From the NCBI GenBank assembly GCA_905250075.1, contig CAJNOP010000135.1, positions 62,001-126,000 of the forward strand: 64,000 nucleotides of DNA. Direction: 5' to 3'. The DNA comes from Rotaria sp. Silwood1. Taxonomy: Eukaryota; Rotifera; Eurotatoria; Philodinida; Philodinidae. The translations under genes were made by a program, and so were the position numbers. Numbering within the stretch: position 1 is the first letter of the stretch; each line of letters begins with the position of its first letter. Positions 12,513-24,689 of the stretch are shown one piece after another. The notes beneath the pieces are model-generated. The model was not told the DNA's origin and made no database searches. It was given only the letters and a program-made list of their open reading frames with translations.

Positions 12513-15500
12513 TTACAAACTTTGATTGAAATAAAAGTCTTCTGTTAGACATGAATGGATCCACGGTCGTTGTTGACCCAATGAGTTTTGTAACATTTCT
12601 CTTCTAACTTGCTTCATCATACCATCAAGCTCTAACTGTGATGTTGTCAAATGAGTTAACAGCGCCGATGTAAAGAAACTATTTCCACCTTCTTCACCAG
12701 CGTAAGATACTGTACCAGGATCAGATGAAAATATCAATGCAAATTGTGATTCTTGTGGTATGTTAACATGTGACGTTAATGCTTTACCAAATGCTGGTTT
12801 AAGATGTGCTTGTGTACTGCTAGCTTTTATTCTCCAAGTATCATTGTCTTCATCAAATCGACAAGCGTCCAGAATAATAATGTTTAAAAGATTATTTCCA
12901 GAACGGTTCAGATTCTTCAACATGGTATCCAAACTTATACAATCGAATTCTGGATCGTGCAACGGTTCTATTGGCAGTAAATAGTTCTTACCCTGAAAGT
13001 AATAGGTGACATCGATAGAATTCTCGAAAAGTGTGAATGTGAGCGTGACTGTTCTCTTCCGTTATATCCATGTACTCTAGTAGTCATTAGTCATGTTCGA
13101 CTACACCTTTTTAATAAGCAACGTTTCCTGAGATGGTTCGTAGTACGAGTAACAATAGTCTGTTCAGCTCATCGAAGAACTACAGCTCTTGTGTACACGT
13201 CTCTTCAATGGATTGCTCTTCCTTGATGTAATCAATACCTTTGATGTGAAAGAGGCTATCGCTGTCTGTCTATTAATTGGTAATAGAAGAATCGAGTTAC
13301 TACCAGTTACTTTATCATTATTTTCGTAGGACATCGTGGATACCAATCGAAATACTTTGCATGTGTGTAGAGAATTCACTCATGATGACGCAGATTTTTC
13401 TTGATGAAATGGTTCTATATTCTTTGTACAGTTAGCCCTAACTAATATTGGTAAATGCAGTTAGGTTTGTAGTCGATTTCCTATAATTAATAAATTTATT
13501 GATAACTTTTGGAAAAATGAACTGCTCACTACGATCGAAAATTTTTTTTGCCCTTCTGTAGAGAAAGCATAGTATCAAGGCTAAATTTGAAGGGAACTCG
13601 AGAAATCCTACTTACAAACGATAATCTATCGATAAATACATCTCGAAATAACATTATTTGCTTGAATCTTTGATTAGAAAGAATGATATATCTGACTACG
13701 CAATGTTTTTTCTATAACAGCTCATGATTTGCCTTTTCTCTACGATTCATAGAAATTCTCTTTGAAAATATATGTTGGCATAGGGCACTAGAGAATTATA
13801 TATGGATGAATCATGTGATTATTGTGCTGCTGGCACAAAAAAGAACGAAAAATCGAATTACTCGTATTAGAAATATGGATTCAACATTCGATAGATCATT
13901 AATGATAGCCTAAACAAATCATGATTTTTCAATAGTTTACCCAAGATGAGCTGAGAACAGCAGCTGAATTTTTTCTAATATGAGATCATTGAAACTACTT
14001 GATAGGGTTATATTTCTTTCGTTTCATGAGACTCAAAAAGCTTTATTGATTGGATTGTATAAAAAAAGAAAAACATAATTTTCACTCAGGGAGATTCATA
14101 AAATGGAATGCCGAAATTCGTATATTAAATCAATAGTGGCCACAATATTGGCCCATCGCGGTAGCCATCACAAGCAGGTTTTCATGATGTCGAAAAACCG
14201 ACAATAACGTTAGATTAAAATTCGAAGAACGAATGAAATGGTAAATATTCTGTTTAGTTACTATGTGGTTTTCAGGCAAAGATGTGAACTTCAAAGTCAG
14301 GAATAGAGCTTTGTCAAACTGTCTGACTAGAACGGTATAAACTAGGAATCTCTGCATATTTGATCTTTGGGATAAGACAAATCTTCATTTTTGTTGCTTT
14401 AACTGTTGTTTATCAGAATGTAAGGGAAAAATAGAAGCAAATGTTTTCATTAAGGTGACGACTAGTCTTTTCGCCTGTAGTTAGAGTCATTTTTTTTTGA
14501 CTTATCTACTAAAAGTAGTTTCATACTCGATTATGTTGTCATTTACCTAATGAGTTCGAAAGGACTAATTTGATCTTATATATTGCATCATTATTAATGG
14601 TAGATCATAGTTTTATCATAATGATAAAAATATAATGGAGTATCCCGAAAGTTGCAGCCATAGAAAGTGTTTCAACAATAATAAAAATTTATTGACACTA
14701 AAGAGCGAGACTAATTAACAAATCTTGTAAATTTGTTTCATGAACTCAGTTTAATCAAGATTATATCATTAAGACCTATTAAGAAGAAGTCACTCTGTAA
14801 ATATCTTAACTAAGAGAGACTTTCAGCAGCGTACAGGAACCTATTAAAACTCCAGTATTGAAATTCTCATTTTTCCTACAGAAAATGTCGATTATCTACC
14901 AATTATTTGAAGAAAATCGTGTTGAATCATATCCGAAAACAATTTATCCTTCAGATCTAAACTCATGCGGCTTCTTTTTCCTAGAGTTGAATTCACTGAC
15001 GACAATAGTCCTACATGTTTTAGAACAAGCCATAATCTACCACATAAAACTCGATTAGAAAACATAATTCTGTAATCTGATTTAATGAAATATACAAATG
15101 CATCATTGTTTAGAAGAGGTATCTTGGAAAACTACGCTAGAACCAGTATTCGACTATTTTAGTGTCATTTCTATATATAGTGATATATTGGTAGTTAGGT
15201 AACAGCGGAACACTTTATTTTTTGGCATGAAATCCATACGTCAAATCTAGAAAGATTTTGTATTTTACTACTGTGTGACTTGCTCCTACAAATCCAGTAG
15301 TAATTTTAGGTAGAAATAAAATAGTGATCGAACAGAGTTGTAATAGATTAACTAAGAGATTAACTTCAACATATCAACACGAAATTGAAAAAGAAAGTTC
15401 ATACAAATTGAACTATCTTTCCAAGGAACACAAAAATCTAGTATTACTAGGAACTATGCTCACAAATGACAGAATCACACTATTTTGGGAAGTATTGTTG

Positions 15501-15975
15501 AAAATAAGTATATCAAATTATATCACTGCGTGATTCCTCTACAACATTTATTCCAAGTAGTTAGTGAACTTCAACTTTTTAGATACAACACGTATTGTAA
15601 CATGACTAAATGACTGCTGAAGTTTTCAAATAAGCGTAAGAAATACTTCGTAATCCTCACGTATGCTTCCATGCCATGTCCAGAAAAATATATTAAAACA
15701 CAATCATTATCAACAATTGCTGTACAAAAGTCTCTAATAGCAATATCCATAGCACGTTTATTCAAATTATGATATTTCGTGCATTGAAAACCTAGAGTAT
15801 AGCAAAAAAAGAATTTTAAAAACTTTATTCTTCATTAAAATGTCATTCATAAAGACTCACCCAAGTTAGTTAATGCAACTGCCATATCATCTGCATCCTT
15901 GACACAACTTTTCAATTTTGCCGTGTCGCTGTAATTTTCATTTCCGAAGATCAAAGCTAGTCGGCGTCGATCCAT
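12513..15975 (-). CDS. caspase-like cysteine peptidase (peptidase C14 domain), three exons
   Basis: Exons inferred from frame and splice sites: 15861-15975 (ATG at 15975), 15661-15791 and 12513-12992, giving a protein of 241 residues. Junctions are phase-consistent: exon 1 ends TTG-G before GTGAGT; exon 2 ends GAAGCATAC before GTGAGG; exon 3 starts GGTAAGAAC after CTTTCAG. The protein starts MDRRRLALIFGNENYS, typical of the first caspase strand. It has the catalytic His in SGHG (about residue 77) and the catalytic Cys in LDACR (about residue 126). It is a bare peptidase domain without a prodomain or death fold. Members of this family cut after acidic or basic residues in cell death or stress responses; which applies here cannot be read. 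The first intron is 69 bp, but the second (12993-15660) is 2.67 kb and carries mariner-like remains, so splicing may be impaired. Confidence 0.82.
14810..15060 (+). pseudogene. mariner/Tc1-like transposase remnant inside the caspase-like gene intron
   Basis: Near 14820 the sequence reads FQQRTGTY, resembling the mariner motif F-Q-Q-D-x-A-x-x-H. At 14920-14990 it reads YPKTIYPSDLNSCGFFFLE, resembling the P-Y-S-P-D-L-N-P-x-D-F-F motif of the third catalytic region. Frames are broken between the two. It lies antisense to the host gene within its swollen second intron. A minus-strand frame at 14130-14357 in the same intron looks coding-like but is not recognised. Confidence 0.45.
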
Positions 15976-18900
15976 ATTCAAGTCTTCCTCTTAATCTAAA
16001 ACACCAATAGGGAAATAATATGTAAAAATCTTTTTTTATCTAATTAAAAATCGAGAATTGTAAGTCGCTACGCTCTAAAACAAACTGTTTTATCTTAAAT
16101 ACAATTTTTCATAAAACTATTGAAGGCATGAATGTTACAGTAGGTAACGTTCTGGTGTTTTTGCAGATAAACTGTTATACAATAGATATCAATGACGTCG
16201 GTTAATGTTGTGTCGAATTGTCACAGTCATTATATGACGAAAAAAAAATGAACCTATCAATTTCTAGCTGTGGAAATATAAGTATGCTTCTGAGTTTATC
16301 GCAATGCGTAATCGAGCATTAAGATGTTCTATTGATACAATTGATGTGTACATTAGGCTTAATTTTCAGTTAAACAATGATTTGAATAATAATTGTGATG
16401 TAAGAAACATGAAATAAAATAGATCAGAAAATGCATGCATACCGACCAGATAATTCAAAAATAGAGTGTCAGTAGAAAAAACTTTAAAAAGAAACGTTCT
16501 CTGTGGAATGAAGAAATACTAAGATAAATTATTTCTTTGGCAGTTGGTTATTCTTGGAAAGCAACTATGATTTATTAGGAATTTTAACTTAATCTATCTT
16601 GTATCAGTATACTGGAACTTAAAAAATGTGTGAGATCGACGTTTTAGCTCTACGTAGGTTTTACTGGCAAATTTGTGGCCAAAAAAATCATCAATCTGTT
16701 TCTTTCGATAAAATAAAGAATAATCAAGATCATCTTGGATTATTATTGTAGAGATAATGAAGAAACTTTGAGTTGAATCTATAAAATAATTCAAAACTGT
16801 TGAATTCACTCATAAAAATTACATAATCTTGTTTTTCAAATCAGACACATTCAAAATTTATCATCTAAATATTAGCAACGGAATAAATGTTATCTTATCT
16901 TGTCATGGCGCTAGAATTACTAATAAAGTAAATATATAGGCTTATATTATAGAACGAAATTTTTTCCATGTTCTAAAAATGGAAAAACGACGTTTTCAAA
17001 TTTGAATAATATATACAATAATTATTCTCAACTAACCAGAAACACGGTTTCGAATATAGTAATTCTATTTTTTCTTTGTACTCTATCGTCTAGCGATGTA
17101 GAACCAATTGCACGAAACACTAACACGCCGACACTTATGTCTAAAATTTTTTAATGAAGGTGAAGTTGTAAGAACACACACAAAGAAAGTGAGACATGAT
17201 AGACTCTGATCGATTCTCTTAAGTCTGACAATATGTTTGTAGAGTTTTCATATTTAATAGACCCAAATACATCTAGCCAGATTCAACAGATAAATCTCTT
17301 TTTATGAAGAAATATAAAAACTCTGAATTATGTTGTGATTCATCTTCTTCATGAACTCCATATTATTGGATTTATTAAACCTGTTAGTATGAATAGAAGA
17401 AAAATTGTCTATGCCTATCCTATTTGGTCCATGAGTATGAATTGAAAAGATGATCAAAATCTTAGGAATCAAAAATATTCACAAAGCTCCAAACAATTAT
17501 TAACTTAATAAGTAGAAAATAGGAAACACTAATGTTACACGAAAGTTTCAGACAATCTTAAAGTTATCGTGACTATCCTCATAGAAAAACATCAGGCTAA
17601 AGTCAGCTATTTTGTCCCTTACGTTTTGTTGTATTGTATGATCAGAAGTATTTCACGTTGACTTTAAAAAAGAACTAAAAAATGCGAAACTTTTTACCTT
17701 TATTTTCACTAACATGAAAATGTTACTCTTATTATACTGATCGTTCAACGGTCATCTCTTGATTAACTAAACATGATGTATAGTATTGACAAAAAAAAGG
17801 AAGCAAACTAATTTTGTCATATAGAGGCATTATCAATGAATTGAAATTACTAATTAAAGAACATATATCAATCAATCATCCAAAATAAAAGACTATCTTT
17901 GTGATCGATTTCATATGTGTGAATCATACCTAATGTGCAGATTATATTAACATTATATATATGTTATTTGATAAACTTGTTTCTTTTTTCGGCATTATGC
18001 TGCCAAGTTACTCACCGCGATGAAATGATTAATAATCGAATACATGAAAAAAAATTGTGTTGAGGTACTGTTAATTATGTTTAATGTTGTGTATGTAGTA
18101 CTGTTTGCTTGTTTTCTCGAATGAATCGTTTTTTTTTTACTTTTGCAACGAAGCAACTTTATTCATTTCTTACCATTCATTATTTTGTCTAGTTTTCTTT
18201 CTTTCTCTTTCTTTATTTTTTCTCACCACATGCTTTATCACGAATGAGTCGACACAAGATACACATAGAATGTTGCATACCACAATACATGTGCACAAAA
18301 CGACATGATTCAGTAATTTGGTCATAGTGAATCTTGCACACGAAATAAAATACAAAAAATTGTTTCTTTTTTTTTTAAACTTGTAATATGTTATATTCAT
18401 ATATATATATAAACAAAAAGCCTTGAAAAAATAATTCGATAGTTATTCGAAGATGCAGTTGATATCGAGTTATGACAATCTTACATATTCATCTTTATAT
18501 AGATACTTCGAACCTTTTGTTGTTGAAGCAAATTAAGTTTGATGATATTAGGACATCAAATCGATCGAATGTTAAATAACAACAGCATATAATTTAGTGT
18601 ATATAATAAATACATCTTTGCTTATAAATTAACACTTTAATGGACTCAAGGAAATCTCGTTTCACAAAATGAAGTGTGAGTGTTTTGGAAGAAATCTTGC
18701 TACATAGAAACACACTCGTACAGTTATTTTACTTATTAACAAACCAAGATGCTGTATGAAGCTAATACTAGAGATGCACTCAATCAAATATTTTAATTTG
18801 ATGAATTCTCAGCAGAACAAAACCTTACAGTACTTTTTGCAACGAATTCTTCAATGTTTATGTTGTCGATGAGAATCATGTACTAACTATTTATCTTTTC

Positions 18901-20130
18901 CTTTCATTAAGTAATTATGCCAATAAAATATATCTGAATCTAAGAAATGAAGGTACAACTGTTCTGTTGACAAAAATAATTTAAGCTCTCGAATTTGTGT
19001 TAACTTGTCTTTTATTTATCGAAATTAAGTAAACATTTTTTTTTTTCATTAATTGAAAATTGGAAGTTAATTAATTGCTATCTATTGAGAAGCGTGAGAA
19101 TAATATCCAAGGTAAATTTTATCTATTTTTTTTTCATTGCACCGATCTGTGTATTTATTTTTCCTATTTTGTCAAATCACAATATTTTGTTTCCTTATTT
19201 CGAGAACATTTTGAAACATACATCGATTTATTTGAAGAACAACCGATACTAATTTTACGGGAGAATTATTTTATCATTCTCATTTCAGATTAAGACATGG
19301 CTTACTAGACACATGCTTTAAATTATGTGAACACAAAGGTTTTATACTTTTCTTCTCAACACATGATTGAAGCCATTTTATTAGACTATAACAGTTGTAT
19401 AGATGGTGTAAAGTGTCAAAAATGCGTTCTTATCTGACCGAAATAGATAGTTTGTGTCCTCTATCATATATTCAAAATCGCTCTATTCTAAAGTATTGTT
19501 CATCGTCAATGTCTGAAACTCTAAAAAACTCATTTTAAAATGCTTTATTCTAGAATATTTCTTTGTATGCAATCGATTCACTTACTCTTCTTATTGGCTA
19601 TTTTTTTCAAATTGCACTATCACACAACTGCTTTGAATTCAGTATTTTGTCTAGAGCAATATATCTTTAATACATCATATCGAAATATTTTCTCATGTGG
19701 AAAGCAAGAATAATAAATTTTCTGAAAATTTCCCTGCAGCAAATAAATTCGTCATCGATTGATTTTCATAAACAAATTAAGCACCTATTCCTCTAATATA
19801 GAAGCAAATGTCTTTGCTACATATCATCGTAGACACCAACAGAAAAATGCTGCATTGGTAACATCTGAAAATAGATGTACAAGGCAAATTTAAACCGAGT
19901 TTTTAAAGGATTTAGAGTTTTAAGAAATCGAAAAAAGATGCCAATAAAGAACCAGTATTGTATGTTTATATCAAGTTATGTTCAACTCTACTTAAAATTT
20001 AATTCAATTTAGGAAGTTGTAGAGTTCGTGAATGTTCTCAACTGAAGACTTTGTGTGTTTCAGTCAACTCCAAACAACAAAAAGAGGATCTTTAAGGTTA
20101 TACTTTGGAAATAGTATTTTTTATGGAAGA
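15976..20130. other. long intergenic stretch without a supported gene
   Basis: About 4.1 kb of AT-rich DNA. Short open frames exist on both strands (for example around 18105-18400 and 19075-19293), but they are low-complexity, rich in Phe/Leu or in Lys/Asn. They overlap each other on opposite strands and match no family. No tRNA or fold-back element was recognised. Confidence 0.5.
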
Positions 20131-20131
20131 C

Positions 20132-20182
20132 TGTGGGTGTATAGGTGAACACAGTACTGACACCGAATCACATCCACACCCT
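20132..20182. repeat. telomere-like inverted pair no. 3 (short)
   Basis: G-rich arm CTGTGGGTGTATAGGTG at 20131-20147, spacer of about 10 bp, C-rich arm ending CACATCCACACCC at about 20182. It directly precedes the minisatellite at 20195-20510. Confidence 0.6.
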
Positions 20183-20194
20183 AAATTCAACACA

Positions 20195-20515
20195 GAGATT
20201 AAGGATTACAATGAGAGGTTATAATATAGAATTGAAATAAGGGAGAAGATATAGATTGAGACGTTAAATTTAGGGTTAGAATAATGGGACAGGTATGGGA
20301 TGTGATAAAGGAGTTAAATTATAATGTTAGAATAAGGGAATAGATTAAAGCGATAAAATAAGGACTTCGATTATGAGTTACAATAAGGGAATAGCTATAC
20401 ATAAAAGGAGTTAGATTTAGAACATACATATAGAGGATAGAGTAAGAAGATAGATATAGATTAATTACTTAGATGAACGGTTAGAATAAGGCGACAGAAA
20501 TAGATTGGTGAATCG
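20195..20515. repeat. degenerate minisatellite with TTAGAATAAGGG-like units
   Basis: Repeating units of roughly 60 bp can be followed through diverged copies of GATATAGATT, GTTAAATTTAGGG and TTAGAATAAGGGAATAG. At least four copies are recognisable. It begins next to a telomere-like pair. Confidence 0.65.
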
Positions 20516-20559
20516 TTTTATCGATAGTTGCCGACAATCTATATATGGTTTTCGAAGTC

Positions 20560-20715
20560 TCGAAAACTTCTACTGTGTTTTTGGGACTTTGAGGTTTTTT
20601 GATTGCTTTTGAGGGTGTTTGAGAGCTCGGAAACCCTTTCCCGGAAACCTATGAAGAGTTTCATATGATGAGAAATTGGAAAACCTACCATAGGTTTCCG
20701 AGAAAATGAATTTCT
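20560..20715. repeat. short inverted repeat built on GGAAACCTATG
   Basis: CGGAAACCTATG at about 20641-20653 is matched by CATAGGTTTCCG at about 20690-20702, with further GGAAACC and TTTTCG words nearby. This is a small hairpin of unknown nature, possibly a MITE remnant. Confidence 0.4.
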
Positions 20716-20722
20716 TTTAGAA

Positions 20723-20814
20723 TGCACACACACTCACGTCTAGCCATAGTCCCACGTACCCACACTCACACTCTAACATCCACACCTGCACCTATCACAC
20801 TCACCAACACCCCC
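20723..20814. repeat. telomere-like C-rich tract without a clear G-rich partner
   Basis: About 90 bp of degenerate CCCACA-like units (CACACACTCACG, CCCACGTACCCACACTCAC, CATCCACACC). No G-rich arm precedes it, so it is an unpaired half or a pair that lost its left arm. Confidence 0.65.
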
Positions 20815-21040
20815 TTCTGCTTATTGCTAGAACTCCGTTACGATACTTTCTTCCTTTTTTTTTGCTGTAGGATATATGCCTTTTGTCATATCAAAAGCAC
20901 GCAGCTTATGTCGAATGCAACAGAAGATGAACATGATCGTTGCATCTTATCCAGTTATCTCAAATATTCTCTGTTCATATGTTTTTGAATTATCATTATA
21001 TATTCATAAATAAAATATGGGGTAAGAGGTCTTCTCGAAC

Positions 21041-21361
21041 GCGCTTGATTAAATTTTCTACGATTATCCATCATTTTTATCTTTTTACAGTCGAAAACAT
21101 GCCATTTGAGACGGATAAAAAACCAGATATTGTCAGATTATTCGCAAAAAACCCGTTTGCTGTCGACTTGATTGTTATATTGAAGATCGGTGTCATTTTT
21201 GAAGTACCTCAAATAATATTCGTAAATTTCTCTTGAAAATAGATGTCCTACCAATGTGAAGTTTTTTACGAGAACATTCTTTGTAATATCACATTGAATT
21301 AGTGATTTGAATTTGTTTAAAGATTTTATACTAGCATAATCGCCGATAGTACCAATACCTG
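21041..21361 (-). pseudogene. coding-like exon, unknown family, one internal stop
   Basis: After a good acceptor (TTTTTTAACAG, about 21362) a frame reads GIGTIGDYASIKSLNKF, then VKNFTLVGHLFSREIYEYYL and KNDTDLQYNN, up to a TAA. It continues in the same frame as SDNIWFFIRLKWHVF. The amino-acid text looks protein-like rather than random, but the family is not recognised. The stop could mark the real end of the protein, in which case this is a terminal exon. Confidence 0.35.
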
Positions 21362-21594
21362 TTAAAAAACAAATAAACATGATCTGCAATCTTGAAATAC
21401 TAACTTGGGAATCAATGTAACACCAATGCTTCAGTCGATATCAGCTTTTATCGATGCTTACGAAGTGCACTCAATGAATATTCATAGGTTTTGCTCAATT
21501 TAAAATATGTTATAGAAGTCATCCATGCTGCAATACTACATCATTGTTTGCAGTAAACGGTGGTATTCTTCAAAACTGATGCTCTACTGAGATT

Positions 21595-21705
21595 AACCGG
21601 CAAAAACCAGTGATTAACCAGTGAAACTGGCGGTTAATCGTACCAAGCTGCCGATTTTAATAGACACCGCTATTTACCGATAAGTTTTACCGGTTATCTG
21701 TAGTC
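21595..21705. repeat. short ACCGG/CCGGT-rich hairpin cluster
   Basis: Several copies of ATTAACCGG/ACCAGT and their complements (GGTTAATC, ACCGGTTATC) lie within about 110 bp, giving a small palindromic MITE-like block just before telomere-like pair no. 4. Confidence 0.45.
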
Positions 21706-21752
21706 CACCCATAATTTTTTCGACTAGTTGAATACTTAACTATCACAGAAAA

Positions 21753-21857
21753 GGGTATGGATGTGGATGTGAATGTCGAAAAGGAGAAAAGAGACAGCTA
21801 AATCCACCCACACCCACACTCACACGCACACACATCCATACTTCACATCCATACCCT
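21753..21857. repeat. telomere-like inverted pair no. 4
   Basis: G-rich arm 21753-21775 beginning AGGGTATGGATGTGG, spacer of 27 bp (AAAAGGAGAAAAGAGACAGC), C-rich arm 21803-21857 ending CATCCATACCCT. The outermost 12 bases are perfect inverted repeats. The spacer resembles that of the pair at 31547 (GAGAAGGTAAACAGCTA). Confidence 0.75.
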
Positions 21858-22262
21858 GATGCACCTCATTCATAGAGGCAAAATTCACTATTTCTGGTAA
21901 TTTTGGATTCTATTACTCATGACTCAAAAGAGACAGAAGTCTAAAAGTTTGACTGCGACTAAAACTGGAAAAGAAGTCTGTTTTAAGTAAAAATTTCAGT
22001 CATATAAAGCTGTCCATTCACCCAACATAACCGTGTCACAGGTGAATTTTTAACGAAATCTAGACTGTCAATCGACTTTGTCTGTCAAGAAATTCTCCGC
22101 ATTGCAAGATGGCATTGAGATAATCAAAGGCTCGTTTGCAGTCTACCAGCTCATGGAAGACTCAGCGTACAGTTTCTAGCAGAATCTCAAATGCAACATA
22201 AAAGAATATTTTTGTGATAGCGACAAAAAATGCTGTTGCAGGTGATTCTTTACGTAGTTTTC

Positions 22263-22387
22263 GGGTGTGGGTGTGGGGTGTGGATGTGGGTGTGGATGTG
22301 GGTGTGGGTGTGGGTGTGGGCGTGGCTGTGAGTATGGGGTGTGAGTGTGAGTGTATTGAAGGTAGTACCCACATCCATACCCCACAC
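22263..22387. repeat. telomere-like inverted pair no. 5 (long G arm)
   Basis: About 90 bp of near-regular GGGTGT/GGATGT units (22263-22353), 14-bp spacer, then a 20-bp C-rich arm (CCCACATCCATACCCCACAC). It is the cleanest TGTGGG-like tract in the window. It is followed at 22396 by an ACGCG block that recurs at 7423. Confidence 0.8.
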
Positions 22388-22638
22388 TTTTAAGGCGTGT
22401 AAACGCGTTCGAAAACCAAAATGCGTGTAAACTGGTTCCTGCTGAAAACGCATCAATATACGTTTTCTGGCTTTTCCACTCATGATACTGTTATGTGATA
22501 AATACGTTTATTTTAGTCTCAAAAAAAGTCAGAAAATCATCATCGCTTTGTGTCAGAACCAAACTGGAGTTTAGCATTCAGACTTCATCACTATTATTAA
22601 AATATAATTAAATTAGACTTGATTTAACAGATTAATTA

Positions 22639-23594
22639 TATATACCCCTGGAAAGTAAAAGCTGGACATGGTATTTCGAATCTATTGACGCTTGAGAAGG
22701 ACATTTTGGAAAACTTAATTATACCATTTGATAGCCCTTGGAATTCTCTATCACCCTGTCTATTTTTGTCTTCGTTTACAGTTAAACATTACCAAAATAA
22801 ATTGAGTGCAATGAAGGTACCCTTATGTCCAGATTCTCACAGACTGGATTTTTTCTCTGCCATCAAAATTAGTCTTTCAGATTTTTTTATCACTATGGTG
22901 TTATCTTTTTTAAAAGTAATTATACATTCTGATAGAGCTTGAAATTCTCTATCAGCCCATATATTTATCTATTGCCTTATATTTGTTTATTGAAAAATAA
23001 TTTGAATAGAATGAACGGTCCCTCAATCGACAAGTATGAAAAATCTGCAGTTTTTCTCGCTACTTAAATTCAAGACAATATATTAATATATATGATGATA
23101 GAGAATTTCAAGCTCTATCAGAATGTAAATTTTTTTTTTGGAAAAAGTTATTCCTATACGAAAATAATTTGCGAAAGAAACTAAAAAAAACAACGAAAAA
23201 ATGCGGATTTTGTATACTTGGCAATTGAGGAGGCGTTCATTGTATTCAAATTATTTTTCAGCAAACAAATATAAGGCAATAGATAAATATATGCGCTGAT
23301 AGAGAATTTCAAGCTCTATCAGAATATATAATTACTTTTTTGGAAATGTATTTTTATAGCTGGAGAACTAGTTGAGGAGACAAAATCCAATCTGTGAGAA
23401 TCTGGCATAAGGGTACCTTCATTGCACTCAATTTATTTTGGTAATGTTTAACTGTAAACGAAGACAAAAATAGACAGGGTGATAGAGAATTCCAAGGGCT
23501 ATCAAATGGTATAATTAAGTTTTCCAAAATGTCCTTCTCAAGCGTCAATAGATTCGAAATACCATGTCCAGCTTTTACTTTCCAGGGGTATATA
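22639..23594. mobile_element. 944-bp palindromic MITE with TA-type target and nested hairpins
   Basis: The element 22645-23588 starts CCCCTGGAAAGTAAAAGC and ends with its inverted copy; TA (or TATATA) lies on each side. The outer arms of about 210 bp are nearly identical, so it is young. Inside, a 25-bp word that is itself a hairpin (TGATAGAG...CTCTATCA) occurs five times, at about 22729, 22930, 23096, 23297 and 23480. There is no transposase. TA flanks and CC-starting ends suit the Tc1/mariner group, but the family is not certain. Confidence 0.8.
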
Positions 23595-23599
23595 TCAGT

Positions 23600-24500
23600 A
23601 CGCCTATGATAATGGATTGTTATCTGCAGATCTTTTTTTTGAAAATATTTAATTTTTATCGAAATTGCATGCCTCGCTCTACATTACTTCTAAAATACTT
23701 AAGAATAAGTAGACGACAGATTCTAATCTTAAAGTTGTTGCCCACTTCATTATTTATTTCTAGACAAACAAATAAATCATTTGAATATGATATTTTTATT
23801 TCTAACTACTTTATTTTATCGAAATTTCACAAGTGCTTTTGCAAATAGAGTTGTTGGCTTATCTTCATTATGCTCTACAATAAAATGACTCGAAATGAAA
23901 CTTTTAGATTCATGCAATAAAAATAAATACATTACGGAAATTTATTACTTACAAACATAAGAACAAACAATTTTTTTAAATTTATGCTTTTAAAAAAAAG
24001 ATAAATGAACATTTTATTTATAAGAAAAGAGAACGTTAAATGAAAATGACGGTTTACTTTGAAATAAAAACCTAATATTTTATTTTCTCCCAGATAACTA
24101 AAAAAATTTTGATATCATAATCACAAAAAATTACGTAGATAAGAATGTTTGCATATATTTTTTCTTCTAGTATCTTCACTTTTTATTAACATTTCGATAT
24201 TGAGGTGCTCGTAGAAAGAAAAAAAATATATATTAATGCCTTTATATCACATATTTATATATTTATTCGTCACAGAGCGAGATTTTTTTTATTCTGTAAT
24301 GTTTATTGTTTTTAATATAAAAAAATTTATTTCTTTATTTACATTATTTTCTAAATATCAAGAATATATTTATCTTGATTTTTTTTCCATAAATATATTA
24401 TTTATATTTATTTCACGAAGTCAAAATATAACAGCTCTATTCGCAAAGTTGCAACAAGTAGTGTTATACGAGCTAATGATGCGATTAATGCACATAGAAA
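23600..24500. other. very AT-rich intergenic DNA
   Basis: No supported gene. The stretch is strongly AT-rich with long T and A runs; open frames are Phe/Ile/Tyr-rich low-complexity translations. Confidence 0.55.
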
Positions 24501-24601
24501 CAAGTTCGAGTTGTGTTTAGTTCAAAGCTAATTGTGTTCGACTCGTAATCGACTGTTCTTGTGTTCAAATCTTTGTTCAAGCTGTGATTGAAAAAATTAC
24601 C

Positions 24602-24672
24602 CCTCTGTTACTCACAGGATTTGTGTTATATCATAGCTCGCTGTGGTGCGTCGGTTCGATTCCGACACAGAG
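24602..24672 (+). ncRNA. tRNA-like segment with a perfect T arm (tRNA pseudogene or SINE head?)
   Basis: At 24650-24666 the sequence GTCGGTTCGATTCCGAC is a textbook tRNA T arm (5-bp stem, TTCGATT loop). CTCTGT about 65 bp upstream can pair with ACAGAG directly after it, which gives a tRNA-sized unit. The D arm is only a short CACA/TGTG stem, and no proper anticodon arm can be drawn. About 60 bp upstream, TTCGACTCGTAATCGA followed by GTGTTCAAATC looks like a second, decayed tRNA anticodon and T-arm region. A functional tRNA is unlikely. Confidence 0.4.
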
Positions 24673-24689
24673 TGATGGTTATTTTTTGA

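Noticed and set aside
22162-22483. Three overlapping minus-strand open frames rich in His/Thr/Pro
   Set aside because: They are translations of the telomere-like C-rich strand in all three frames; repeats, not proteins.
22685-23548. Two open frames with identical starts on opposite strands
   Set aside because: They are the two arms of the palindromic MITE at 22645-23588, not genes.
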